From Nonomuraea indica (GTDB taxonomy: Bacteria; Actinomycetota; Actinomycetes; Streptosporangiales; Streptosporangiaceae): 64,000 nucleotides of DNA. Every line of letters starts with the position of its first letter. The first letter of the stretch is position 1. The notes under the pieces were generated by a model that saw only the letters and a list, made by a program, of their open reading frames with translations, did no database searches and was not told the DNA's origin. The stretch is from NCBI RefSeq assembly GCF_002850745.1, contig NZ_KZ559473.1, positions 163,677 through 227,676 of the forward strand. The letters run 5' to 3'. The translations under genes and the position numbers were made by a program. Below are positions 1 through 7,167 of this stretch, piece by piece.

Positions 1-1179
1 GGTCCGAACGCGAGCGGCCCGTACCCCAGCGGCCCGCAGCACGGGCTCCCGCCGCAGCCGCACCCCGGGCCGGGGGAGCCGCCCGGCCGCCCCGCGGCCG
101 GCCCCGGCGTGCCGCCGTACGGCTCAGGGCCGCACGCGCAGGGCGGTCCTGCGCCGGACCAGCCGTACGTCTCGCTGCTGCCCGGCCAGGGCGACCCGTG
201 GCCCACCCGCCGCGTCACCCCCGAGGAGCTGCGCCGCATCCAGGAGGAGGGCACGCCCCCGCAGCCGTGGCAGCCGCCCCAGGCGGCCGACCCGGCCCCC
301 TCGTACGAGCAGGCGCCGCCGTACGAGGGCGACGTGCCCACCCGGCGCGTCCGCCCCGACACGCCCGACTACGGCCGGCCGAGCGGGCCCGGATACTCCT
401 CCGGACCCCACACGCCCGGCTACCCGCCGGCCCCGGGCGCGCAGCACGGCCCGGGTCCGGGGCAGCAGCGGCCCCACCAGCAGCAGCCGCCCCCCTACAT
501 CCCGGCCCAGCCCGCCTACCCGCCGGACCCCCAGACCAAGCGCGAGCCGTTCATCCCCGGCGCCCGGCCGGGCCAGGCGCTCCAGCGCTCCAAGGCCTAC
601 GGCGTGGCCGGCGCGATGCTGCTCGTCGTCATGGCCGCCGCGGCCGTCGTGGCCCCGGTCCTGGTGGCCGTGGTGGCCGTCCCCGCCGCGGTGCTGCTGC
701 GCGCGGCCGACCTGGCCCAGCGCGACCTCACCGCCCGCCGCTCGACGGGGGCGGCGGCGCTCGACGTGGTCCTGGTGTTCGCCCATCCGAGGGCGCTGGC
801 CAAGTCGGCGGGCATCACGCTCGCGCTGACCCTCTACGCGCTCATCCTCGGCCTGCCGGTGACGCTGCTGCTCACCGTGAGCGGCACCGACGCGTACAAC
901 GCGCTGGCCTGCGGCGCGGCGGTGGCCCTGCTGACCGTCTGCGCCGGTCCCGGGGTGGAGGGACCTGGCCGCCAGATGCGCAGAACGCTCTCATCCCTCG
1001 TACCCTCGAGAACAGCGGCGATGGTGCTGGCGGGAGTCCTCGCGGTGAGTGCCGCGCTCTCGGTGCTCCTCGCCTACTCCACGATCGGGGACGGTGGGAG
1101 GAGGGCCGTATGGGCTCCGCTGGACGTCGCACCTGTGGTGGAGCAGCTCAACGGACTGAAGGGGGACTCGGGGGGATGA
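1..1179 (+). CDS. C-terminal part of a membrane-anchored Ser/Thr protein kinase-like protein (5' truncated)
   Basis: The reading frame is open from the first base, so the gene begins upstream of the window. The visible part starts with about 190 residues of Pro/Gly/Tyr/Gln-rich low-complexity linker (to about position 570). About four hydrophobic helices follow, at roughly 600-700, 805-885, 895-950 and 1015-1075, then a short tail containing the residues RAVWAP. The next gene has the same plan, including VWAP after its last helix, so I infer that the missing N-terminus is a Hanks-type kinase domain. No kinase motif is visible here, so this rests on context. The stop lies 16 nt before the next start, which suggests one transcription unit. 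It could also be a non-kinase member of the same membrane family. Confidence 0.6.
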   Translation, partial: GPNASGPYPSGPQHGLPPQPHPGPGEPPGRPAAGPGVPPYGSGPHAQGGPAPDQPYVSLLPGQGDPWPTRRVTPEELRRIQEEGTPPQPWQPPQAADPAPSYEQAPPYEGDVPTRRVRPDTPDYGRPSGPGYSSGPHTPGYPPAPGAQHGPGPGQQRPHQQQPPPYIPAQPAYPPDPQTKREPFIPGARPGQALQRSKAYGVAGAMLLVVMAAAAVVAPVLVAVVAVPAAVLLRAADLAQRDLTARRSTGAAALDVVLVFAHPRALAKSAGITLALTLYALILGLPVTLLLTVSGTDAYNALACGAAVALLTVCAGPGVEGPGRQMRRTLSSLVPSRTAAMVLAGVLAVSAALSVLLAYSTIGDGGRRAVWAPLDVAPVVEQLNGLKGDSGG

Positions 1180-1195
1180 CGCGGGGACGGTGGCG

Positions 1196-3046
1196 ATGAG
1201 CGCGGGTGATACCCGGGCGCCGGAGCGGATCGGTCCTTACCGGGTGGTGCGGAAGATCGGCGAGGGCGGCATGGGCGTCGTCCACCTCGGCGTCGACGCC
1301 GAGGGCCGCGAGGTGGCCATCAAGGTGCTCCACCGGCACGTGGCCGCCGATCTCAAGGCGCGCGACCGGCTGACCCGCGAGGTCGAGACGATGCGCCGGG
1401 TGCGCAGTCCGCACGTGGCCGAGGTGCTCGACGCCGAGTTGGTCGGCGGCGAGCCCTACGTGGTGACCCGGTTCGCGCCGGGGCGCACGCTTGAGGACGC
1501 CGTGCTGACCGACGGCACGCTCGCGGCTCGCGAGGTCATCAAGCTCGCCCAGGGGCTGTGCCAGGCGCTGGTGGCCATCCACGCCGCCGACGTGATCCAC
1601 CGCGACTTCAAGCCGTCCAACGTCATGCTGGTCGACGGCGAGCCGCTGGTCATCGACTTCGGCATCGCCCATCTGGTCAACGCCACCCGGCTCACCCAGA
1701 CGGGGATGTTCGTCGGCACGCCGGGCTACCTCGCGCCGGAGATCATCCGCGACACGGAGATCACCCAGGCGGCCGACGTGCACGCGCTGGCCTCGACGGT
1801 GTTCTTCGCCGCGGCGGGCACGCCGCCGTTCGGCACGGGCACGTTCGAGGCGGTCTGCTTCAACATCATGGAGGGCCGCGCCCAGCTCGACAAGGCGCCG
1901 GCCTGGCTGCGCGGCTGGCTCGCCCGCGCCCTGGACGTCGAGCCGTCGGCCCGGCCGAGCGCGCGCGAGCTGCTGCGCATGGCGCGCGCCCTCGACCCGG
2001 CGGTGACCACCTTCCACGAGACGCCGCCGGAGGCGCCGCCCAAGGGCACGACGAAGAAGCTGTCCACACGTACGAAGATGATGGACTCCTTCTCCGACCT
2101 GCTGCCGCCGGTCGAGTACGACCGGCCCGCACCGCGCAGGGAGGAGCCGCGCAGGGAGGAGCGCCGCGAGGAGCGCCGCGAGGAGCGGCCGCCCCCTTAC
2201 GTCCCCGCGCCGATGCCGGCCAGGGCGGCGCCGCGCCCCGACCAGCGGGTGGCGGGCTATCCGGCACCGTCGGCCCACCGTCCGGTGACGGCCGCGCCCG
2301 CGCCGCCGGCCACGCGCGAGTCGCGGCGCGAGGCCGCCCGGCAGCGACCTTCCCCGCCGCCGTACACGCCGCCGGGCGAGCGTAGGCGCTACCTGGCCGG
2401 CAGCCGGCTCACCGGCGCGCTGCTGCTGGTCACGCTGGTCGCCCTGACGGTCATGATGCCCGTCACGGTCGGCGCCGTGGCCGTCGCCGTGGCGCTGGTG
2501 CTGCGGGTGGGCGAATACCTCTTCGGCGACCTGGTCAAACGGCGCCAGGTGCGCGGCTCCAGCGCGGCCGATCCGCTGCTCGTCCTCGTCGGCACCCCGT
2601 GGGCGCTGGTGAAGGCGTCGCTGGTGACACTGGTGCACCTGCCGCTGGCCGTGCTGTTCGGCGTGTGCGCCTGGGGGGTGCTGCGCTGGGGTGGCGGCAT
2701 GAGCGTCAACCAGGCGGCCGCCTGGGCGGCGGGCGCGTTCTCGGCCGGCCTGTTCCTGCTGCCGGGGGGTGGCGCGCCGCGTCAGGCCGTCACCCGCACG
2801 CTCACCGGCGTGCTGCGCAGCCCCGGCGCCGCCACGGTGGCGCTGCTCGTCGTCGGCACGGCCGCGTTGTTCGCGGTGATGTTCGCGATGGGCCAGAACA
2901 CGGTGTGGGCGCCGTGGCAGCCGCCCAACGAGGTGATCAAGGATCTGACGAGGAGCGCCCAGGACAGCGTGGTCGGGCTGATCACCGGGCTGGTCGGCTC
3001 CCTGCTCGAGTCCCTGGGGCTGAGCTTCTTCGCGCCCCGGCCCTGA
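1196..3046 (+). CDS. Receptor-type Ser/Thr protein kinase with C-terminal membrane domain
   Basis: This is a Hanks-type kinase that phosphorylates Ser/Thr on proteins at the inner face of the membrane. The glycine loop GEGGMG, the ATP-binding lysine K43 (AIKVL), the catalytic loop HRDFKPSN with D137, the DFG motif with D154 and the APE motif (LAPE) are all present, so it should be active. After about residue 275 comes a charged Arg/Glu repeat linker (encoded near 2133-2187) and a Pro-rich stretch. About four to five membrane helices occupy the last 220 residues. There is no PASTA domain, so the extracytoplasmic sensor is unlike PknB. I chose ATG 1196 because GGGGA at 1183 is well spaced; GTG 1190 is the alternative. 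Target and signal are unknown. Confidence 0.9.
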   Translation: MSAGDTRAPERIGPYRVVRKIGEGGMGVVHLGVDAEGREVAIKVLHRHVAADLKARDRLTREVETMRRVRSPHVAEVLDAELVGGEPYVVTRFAPGRTLEDAVLTDGTLAAREVIKLAQGLCQALVAIHAADVIHRDFKPSNVMLVDGEPLVIDFGIAHLVNATRLTQTGMFVGTPGYLAPEIIRDTEITQAADVHALASTVFFAAAGTPPFGTGTFEAVCFNIMEGRAQLDKAPAWLRGWLARALDVEPSARPSARELLRMARALDPAVTTFHETPPEAPPKGTTKKLSTRTKMMDSFSDLLPPVEYDRPAPRREEPRREERREERREERPPPYVPAPMPARAAPRPDQRVAGYPAPSAHRPVTAAPAPPATRESRREAARQRPSPPPYTPPGERRRYLAGSRLTGALLLVTLVALTVMMPVTVGAVAVAVALVLRVGEYLFGDLVKRRQVRGSSAADPLLVLVGTPWALVKASLVTLVHLPLAVLFGVCAWGVLRWGGGMSVNQAAAWAAGAFSAGLFLLPGGGAPRQAVTRTLTGVLRSPGAATVALLVVGTAALFAVMFAMGQNTVWAPWQPPNEVIKDLTRSAQDSVVGLITGLVGSLLESLGLSFFAPRP

Positions 3047-3073
3047 GGCGCCGGGCCGGAGCCGCGCCCGCTG

Positions 3074-3117
3074 CCCGGCATCGGTCCCGAGCGGCCGGGT
3101 CCCGGCATCGGTCCCGA
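3074..3117 (+). repeat. Short direct repeat between two kinase genes
   Basis: The 17-nt word CCCGGCATCGGTCCCGA occurs at 3074 and again at 3101, a 27-nt period. It lies in the 123-bp gap between the two kinase genes. It may be a small tandem duplication or a regulatory direct repeat. No function can be assigned. Confidence 0.5.
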
Positions 3118-3169
3118 ACGGCGGGGTCGCGGGGGAGTCCCGGAGCGCCTTCGGGGGGAAGGATGGGGT

Positions 3170-4396
3170 ATGAGCGATCAGCTGGGCCCGTACCAGCTCC
3201 TGTCCCGGCTCGGATCCGGCGGGTTCGGCGAGGTGCACCTGGCGCTCGACCCGGAGGGCCGGACGGTCGCGGTCAAGGTGCTGCACCCGCACGTGGCGGC
3301 CGACGCCGGGGCGCTGGCCCGGCTGTCGCGCGAGGTGGAGACGATGCGCCGGGTGGGCGGCCCGCACGTGGCCGAGGTGCTCGACGCCTCGCTCGACGCC
3401 TCGGCGGACGGGGCCCGGCCCTATCTGGTGACCCGCTACGTCCAGGGCAGGCCGCTCAGCGCCGTGCCGGTGCCCGTGGCGGGCCTGCGCGAGCTGGCCG
3501 CCGGCCTGGCCGGCGCGCTGCTGGCCATCCACGAGGCCGGGGTGGTGCACCGCGATCTCAAACCGGCCAACGTGATGATGGCCGACGGGCTGCCGGTCGT
3601 CATCGACTTCGGCATCGCCAGCGCGCTCGACTCGCTGTCGGTGACGGCGTCGGGCGCGGTGGTGGGCACGCCCGGCTACCTGGCGCCCGAGGTGCTCGAG
3701 GGGCGCGGAGCGGGCATGGAGGCCGACGTGTTCTCGTTCGGCGCCACGCTGGCCTACGCGGCGACGGGCCGTCAGCCGTACGGGCAGGGGCCGGCCTCGG
3801 CGGTCGCCTACCGGGTGGTGCACCACGAGCCCGACCTGGCCGGCGTGCCCGGCTGGCTGGAGCCGCTGCTGCGTGACTGCCTGGCCACCGACCCGGCCGC
3901 GCGGCCCACGGCCGCGCGGATCTGCGAGCGGCTGGGCGTGGACCCGGGCGCGCCGGTTCCGCCGCCGCGCGGGCGCGTCGCGCGGTCGCGCGGCGGCGTG
4001 CACGAGCTGGACACCCGGCAGTGGCGGCCCGGCGACCGGGCGCGGCCGGGCTCGCCCGAGGAGGCCAGGGCACGGCGCCGGGAGAAGGTCCGCAGGCGCT
4101 GGGTGGTCGGGTCGGGGTTGTTCGTCTCGCTGCTGTCGGCGGCCGCCTGGGAGCCGCTGCCCGAGGTGGCGCTGTTCCTGCTGGCGGGGTACGCGCTGGC
4201 GGTCGTGGCCGACGCGGGCGTGGCCGTGTTCGCGCGCGCCCCGTACCTCCGCACCCGGGTGGTCGTCGATCTCGCGGGGATCGCCGGTGCGGCCGGGCTC
4301 TGCTTAGGGCTCAACGCGGCCTTCAGCACGTTCACGCTGGCGCTGTTCGCGGGGACGGCGCTGGTGGCGGGCATCGTCTTTCTGCTCTCGGCGTGA
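3170..4396 (+). CDS. Ser/Thr protein kinase with C-terminal membrane helices
   Basis: This is a second complete Hanks-type kinase. It has the glycine loop GSGGFG, K36 (AVKVL), HRDLKPAN with D129, DFG with D146 and an APE motif (LAPE), so all catalytic residues are intact. The kinase lobe ends near residue 265. A basic juxtamembrane segment follows, then about four hydrophobic helices from around residue 315 to the end, with almost no extracellular domain. It closely resembles the preceding kinase in the N-lobe (shared VKVLHPHVAAD and SREVETMRRV type words), which suggests tandem duplication. The start is ATG 3170, preceded by GGGGGAAGGATG. Substrate and ligand cannot be read from the sequence. 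Confidence 0.9.
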   Translation: MSDQLGPYQLLSRLGSGGFGEVHLALDPEGRTVAVKVLHPHVAADAGALARLSREVETMRRVGGPHVAEVLDASLDASADGARPYLVTRYVQGRPLSAVPVPVAGLRELAAGLAGALLAIHEAGVVHRDLKPANVMMADGLPVVIDFGIASALDSLSVTASGAVVGTPGYLAPEVLEGRGAGMEADVFSFGATLAYAATGRQPYGQGPASAVAYRVVHHEPDLAGVPGWLEPLLRDCLATDPAARPTAARICERLGVDPGAPVPPPRGRVARSRGGVHELDTRQWRPGDRARPGSPEEARARRREKVRRRWVVGSGLFVSLLSAAAWEPLPEVALFLLAGYALAVVADAGVAVFARAPYLRTRVVVDLAGIAGAAGLCLGLNAAFSTFTLALFAGTALVAGIVFLLSA

Positions 4397-4620
4397 GGGC
4401 CCACGCGGATCCAGGACTGGAACAAAGTTCGGTAGGGTGGAGTGGGATACGATTTGCGGTAAAGCTACCCGTGGGTAACATGGCGGCGGAGGCCGGGGCG
4501 CAGCCCCGCGCACCCGCTGTCGGAGGCCCGCGGACCACCTGGCACTCTGGACAGCATGCAACCAGCGCCCGCCGCACCGTCGCGGCGGCGCACGCGAACA
4601 CGGGAGGTCGGCCACCGGCC
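4397..4620 (+). promoter_or_regulatory. etfB upstream region with small palindrome
   Basis: This 224-bp gap contains the perfect short palindrome TACCC-GT-GGGTA at 4466-4477, about 145 nt before the etfB start. A possible -10 element TAGGGT lies at 4433-4438. Palindromes of this TACC/GGTA type are common for TetR-type regulators of fatty-acid genes in actinomycetes, so it may be an operator for etfBA. That is inference only. Confidence 0.35.
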
Positions 4621-5400
4621 ATGAACATCGTCGTCTGCGTGAAGCAGGTCCCTGACACGGCGACCGAGCGCAAGCTGCGGTCCGATGACAAGACGCTCGA
4701 CCGCGACGCCGTGGACGGCGTGGTCAACGAGCTTGACGAGTACGCGGTCGAGGAGGCCCTGAAGCTCAAGGAGGCCCACGGCGGTGAGGTGACCGTCCTC
4801 ACCATGGGCCCGGGCAAGGCCACCGAGACCATCCGCAAGGCGCTGGCCATGGGCGCCGACAAGGCGGTCCACCTCAGCGACGACGCGCTGCACGGCTCCG
4901 ACGCGCTGTCCACCTCCTACGCGATGGCCCAGGCGCTGAAGAAGATCGGGTTCGACCTGGTCATCCTCGGCTCGGAGTCCACCGACGCGCGCACCGGCGT
5001 GCTGCCCGCGATGCTGGCCGAGCGGCTCGGCGCCCCGCAGCTCACCCTCGCCCGCAAGGTCGACGTCAACGGCTCCTCGATCACCATCGAGCGGCTCACC
5101 GACTACGGCTACGACCGGGTCGAGGCCACGCTGCCCGCCGTCGTCTCCGTGGTCGAGAAGATCAACGAGCCGCGCTACCCGTCCTTCAAGGGCATCATGG
5201 CGGCCAAGAAGAAGCCGGTCGAGACGCTGGGCATCGCCGACGCCGAGATCGCGGCCGACCAGGTGGGCCTCGGCGCGGCCTGGTCCGAGGTCGTCGAGTT
5301 CGCCCCGGCCCCGCCGCGCGCGGTCGGCACCATCGTCAAGGACGAGGGCGACGGCGGCGCGAAGGTCGCCGAGTTCCTCGCCTCCAAGAAGTTCATCTGA
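4621..5400 (+). CDS. etfB: Electron transfer flavoprotein beta subunit
   Basis: EtfB pairs with EtfA to carry electrons from acyl-CoA and related dehydrogenases to the membrane quinone pool through ETF:quinone oxidoreductase. The 259-aa product begins MNIVVCVKQVPDT, typical of the family, and has the AMP-binding fold with the conserved segment around GSESTDARTG near residue 120. The signature-like stretch at residues 160-190 ends in PRYPSFKGIM. The frame is open further upstream, but the family N-terminus and a GGGAGG at 4602 place the start at ATG 4621. etfA follows after 19 nt, so both are cotranscribed and end at a shared terminator. Confidence 0.96.
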   Translation: MNIVVCVKQVPDTATERKLRSDDKTLDRDAVDGVVNELDEYAVEEALKLKEAHGGEVTVLTMGPGKATETIRKALAMGADKAVHLSDDALHGSDALSTSYAMAQALKKIGFDLVILGSESTDARTGVLPAMLAERLGAPQLTLARKVDVNGSSITIERLTDYGYDRVEATLPAVVSVVEKINEPRYPSFKGIMAAKKKPVETLGIADAEIAADQVGLGAAWSEVVEFAPAPPRAVGTIVKDEGDGGAKVAEFLASKKFI

Positions 5401-5419
5401 GAACGGGGGTTTTACTGAT

Positions 5420-6373
5420 ATGTCGGAGATTCTCGTTCTCGTCGAGCACGTCGACGGCGAGGTCAAGAAGGTCACGCTGGAGCTGCTGACCCTGGCCCGC
5501 TCGCTCGGCTCGCCCGCCGCCGTCTGGGCCGGCCCGGGCATCACCGCCGACGCCAAGGCCAGGCTGGCCGAGTACGGCGCCGACAAGATCTACGTCGCCG
5601 GCTCCGGCGACGTGGTCGACCACGTGGTCGCGCCCAAGGCGGAGCTGCTCGCCCAGCTCGTCGCCGACAAGTCGCCGGCCGCGGTGCTCGTGGTCGCCAC
5701 GGCCGAGGGCAAGGAGGTCGCCGGCCGTCTCGCGGTCAAGACCGACTCCGGTGTCATCACCGACGCCGTCGGACTGCGCGAGGGCTTCGTGGCCGACCAG
5801 TCGATCTTCGGTGGCGGCGTCAACGTCCAGTCGCGGGTGCGCCGTGGCACGCCCATCGTCGCCGTACGGCCCAACTCGACGGCCCCCGAGGCCGCCGCCG
5901 GGGCCGGCGCGGAGGAGGAGGTGACCGTCTCCCTGAGCGACGGCGCCAGGGCCGCAAGGATCGTCGAGCGCGTCAAGCAGGAGAAGGGCGCCCGCCCCGA
6001 GCTGACCGAGGCCGCGATCGTGGTCTCCGGTGGCCGCGGCGTCGGCTCGGCCGAGAACTTCGCCATCATCGAGGCGCTGGCCGACTCGCTGGGCGGCGCC
6101 GTGGGCGCCTCCCGCGCCGCCACCGACGCCCAGTGGTACCCCCACCAGTTCCAGGTGGGCCAGACGGGCAAGACGGTGTCGCCGCAGCTCTACATCGCGG
6201 CGGGCATCTCCGGCGCCATCCAGCACCGGGCCGGCATGCAGACCGCGAAGAACATCGTCGCGATCAACAAGGACCCGGAGGCGCCGATCTTCGAGCTCGC
6301 CGACTACGGCGTCGTGGGTGACCTCAACCAGGTCGTCCCGCAGCTCACCGAGGAGATCAACAAGCGCAAGTAG
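5420..6373 (+). CDS. etfA: Electron transfer flavoprotein alpha subunit
   Basis: This is the FAD-binding subunit of the ETF heterodimer, 317 aa, a normal length. The N-terminal domain (residues 1-190) resembles the beta subunit fold. The C-terminal FAD domain carries the GGRGVGS motif near residue 210 and the signature-like LYIAAGISGAIQHRAGM region near 260. The conserved AINKDPEAPIF and DYGVVGD stretches complete the site. It is the second gene of the etfBA operon. A strong intrinsic terminator begins 17 nt after the stop, so the operon ends here. Confidence 0.97.
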   Translation: MSEILVLVEHVDGEVKKVTLELLTLARSLGSPAAVWAGPGITADAKARLAEYGADKIYVAGSGDVVDHVVAPKAELLAQLVADKSPAAVLVVATAEGKEVAGRLAVKTDSGVITDAVGLREGFVADQSIFGGGVNVQSRVRRGTPIVAVRPNSTAPEAAAGAGAEEEVTVSLSDGARAARIVERVKQEKGARPELTEAAIVVSGGRGVGSAENFAIIEALADSLGGAVGASRAATDAQWYPHQFQVGQTGKTVSPQLYIAAGISGAIQHRAGMQTAKNIVAINKDPEAPIFELADYGVVGDLNQVVPQLTEEINKRK

Positions 6374-6390
6374 CCTCCCGCACGGGAGGA

Positions 6391-6427
6391 AGAGGGCGCC
6401 GCACGTCTGTGCGGCGCCCTCTTTTTT
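6391..6427 (+). terminator. Intrinsic terminator of etfBA
   Basis: A perfect 14-bp stem (arms 6391-6404 and 6409-6422) with a GTCT loop is followed by an uninterrupted T tract to 6427. This is one of the clearest Rho-independent terminators in the window. Its T tract appears to be reused as part of the next promoter. Confidence 0.95.
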
Positions 6428-6471
6428 GCATCTACGGCTTCCACCTGTAATATTCAACTTACAGGTGGAAG
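6426..6471 (+). promoter_or_regulatory. Promoter and 13-bp inverted-repeat operator of the ArsR-type gene
   Basis: Arms CTTCCACCTGTAA (6438-6450) and TTACAGGTGGAAG (6459-6471) form a perfect 13-bp inverted repeat around an 8-nt spacer. A possible -35 TTGCAT (6426-6431) and -10 TAATAT (6448-6453) are 16 bp apart. The palindrome therefore covers the -10, the expected start point near 6460 and the GTG start codon at 6465. This fits autorepression by the encoded regulator, an inference from position. Confidence 0.75.
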
Positions 6472-6803
6472 ACGGATGTGAGGATGAGGTCCTGACCAGC
6501 GAAGAGTTGCTCGCCGTGCTCGCCGCGATCGGTCACCCGATCCGGCTGCGGGTCATCGCCGAGCTGGCCGCGGGCCAGGTGCACGTCAGCGAGCTGGCTC
6601 GGCGGCTCGGCGTGTCGCGCCCGCTGCTCTACATGCATCTCGAACGGCTGGAGAAGGCGGAGCTGGTCCACGGCCGGCTTGAGCTGTCGCCCGACGGCAA
6701 AGCACTGAAGTACTTCGAGCTGGCGCCGTTCCACCTCACCCTGACCCCCGACACCGTCCTCGCGGCCCTCCGCGCGGACCAGCAGGAGACCCGTCATGAC
6801 TGA
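6465..6803 (+). CDS. ArsR-type winged-helix transcriptional regulator
   Basis: This 112-aa DNA-binding protein has the ArsR-like core: LAAIGHPIRLRVIAELA at residues 20-40, then the recognition region VSELARRLGVSRPLLYMHLERLEKAELV, then a wing ending in LKYFEL. The metal-binding CxCxxC box of classical ArsR/SmtB proteins is absent, so a metal ligand is unlikely. There is no in-frame ATG after the etfA stop; GTG 6465 is the best start and lies inside a 13-bp inverted repeat, so the mRNA would be almost leaderless. The gene overlaps the next by 8 nt, so the two proteins are probably coupled. Confidence 0.85.
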   Translation: MEDGCEDEVLTSEELLAVLAAIGHPIRLRVIAELAAGQVHVSELARRLGVSRPLLYMHLERLEKAELVHGRLELSPDGKALKYFELAPFHLTLTPDTVLAALRADQQETRHD

Positions 6804-7044
6804 CATCAAGTCGATCGTGCTCCCGATCGTGATCATCCTGATCATGGCGGGAGGCATCGCGGCCTGCGTGGCCCTGTACTTCCGGTTCGAGCGGCGGCGC
6901 GCCGAAGCTCTGGCCGCGGAGCTGGCCGGATACCGCGAGCTGGCCGAGCGGGCCGCCCAGCGGCAGGAGGAGGCCCACGCCCGCATCGCCGACCTGGCCG
7001 AACGCGTCGCGGCGGTGGAACGACTGCTGCGCAGCGTCGGCTGA
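6796..7044 (+). CDS. Small single-pass membrane protein with coiled coil
   Basis: This 82-aa protein has one N-terminal transmembrane helix (about residues 7-28, IVLPIVIILIMAGGIAACVA). An amphipathic, Ala/Glu/Arg-rich cytoplasmic coiled coil of about 50 residues follows. The layout recalls PspB-like proteins, but I see no diagnostic identity. The start overlaps the stop of the ArsR-type gene by 8 nt, so translation is likely coupled. It may anchor or modulate the regulator or sense membrane stress; that is a guess. No catalytic residues are visible. Confidence 0.8.
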   Translation: MTDIKSIVLPIVIILIMAGGIAACVALYFRFERRRAEALAAELAGYRELAERAAQRQEEAHARIADLAERVAAVERLLRSVG

Positions 7045-7167
7045 CGAAGAAGAAAGAGCCCCGGGAGCGAGCGGCAACTCGCCCCCGGAGCGACGGAAAC
7101 CGCACGTCCACGCCTCGACGGCGTGCCTTCTACGCGTACGTGCCTCCAAGGGAAAGGAGAGCAGCTC

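Noticed and set aside
1148..4003. A very long open frame (about 950 codons) on the minus strand across the kinase genes
   Set aside because: It is antisense to two proteins with complete catalytic motifs. Its Arg/His/Gly-rich translation is the usual shadow of high third-position GC.
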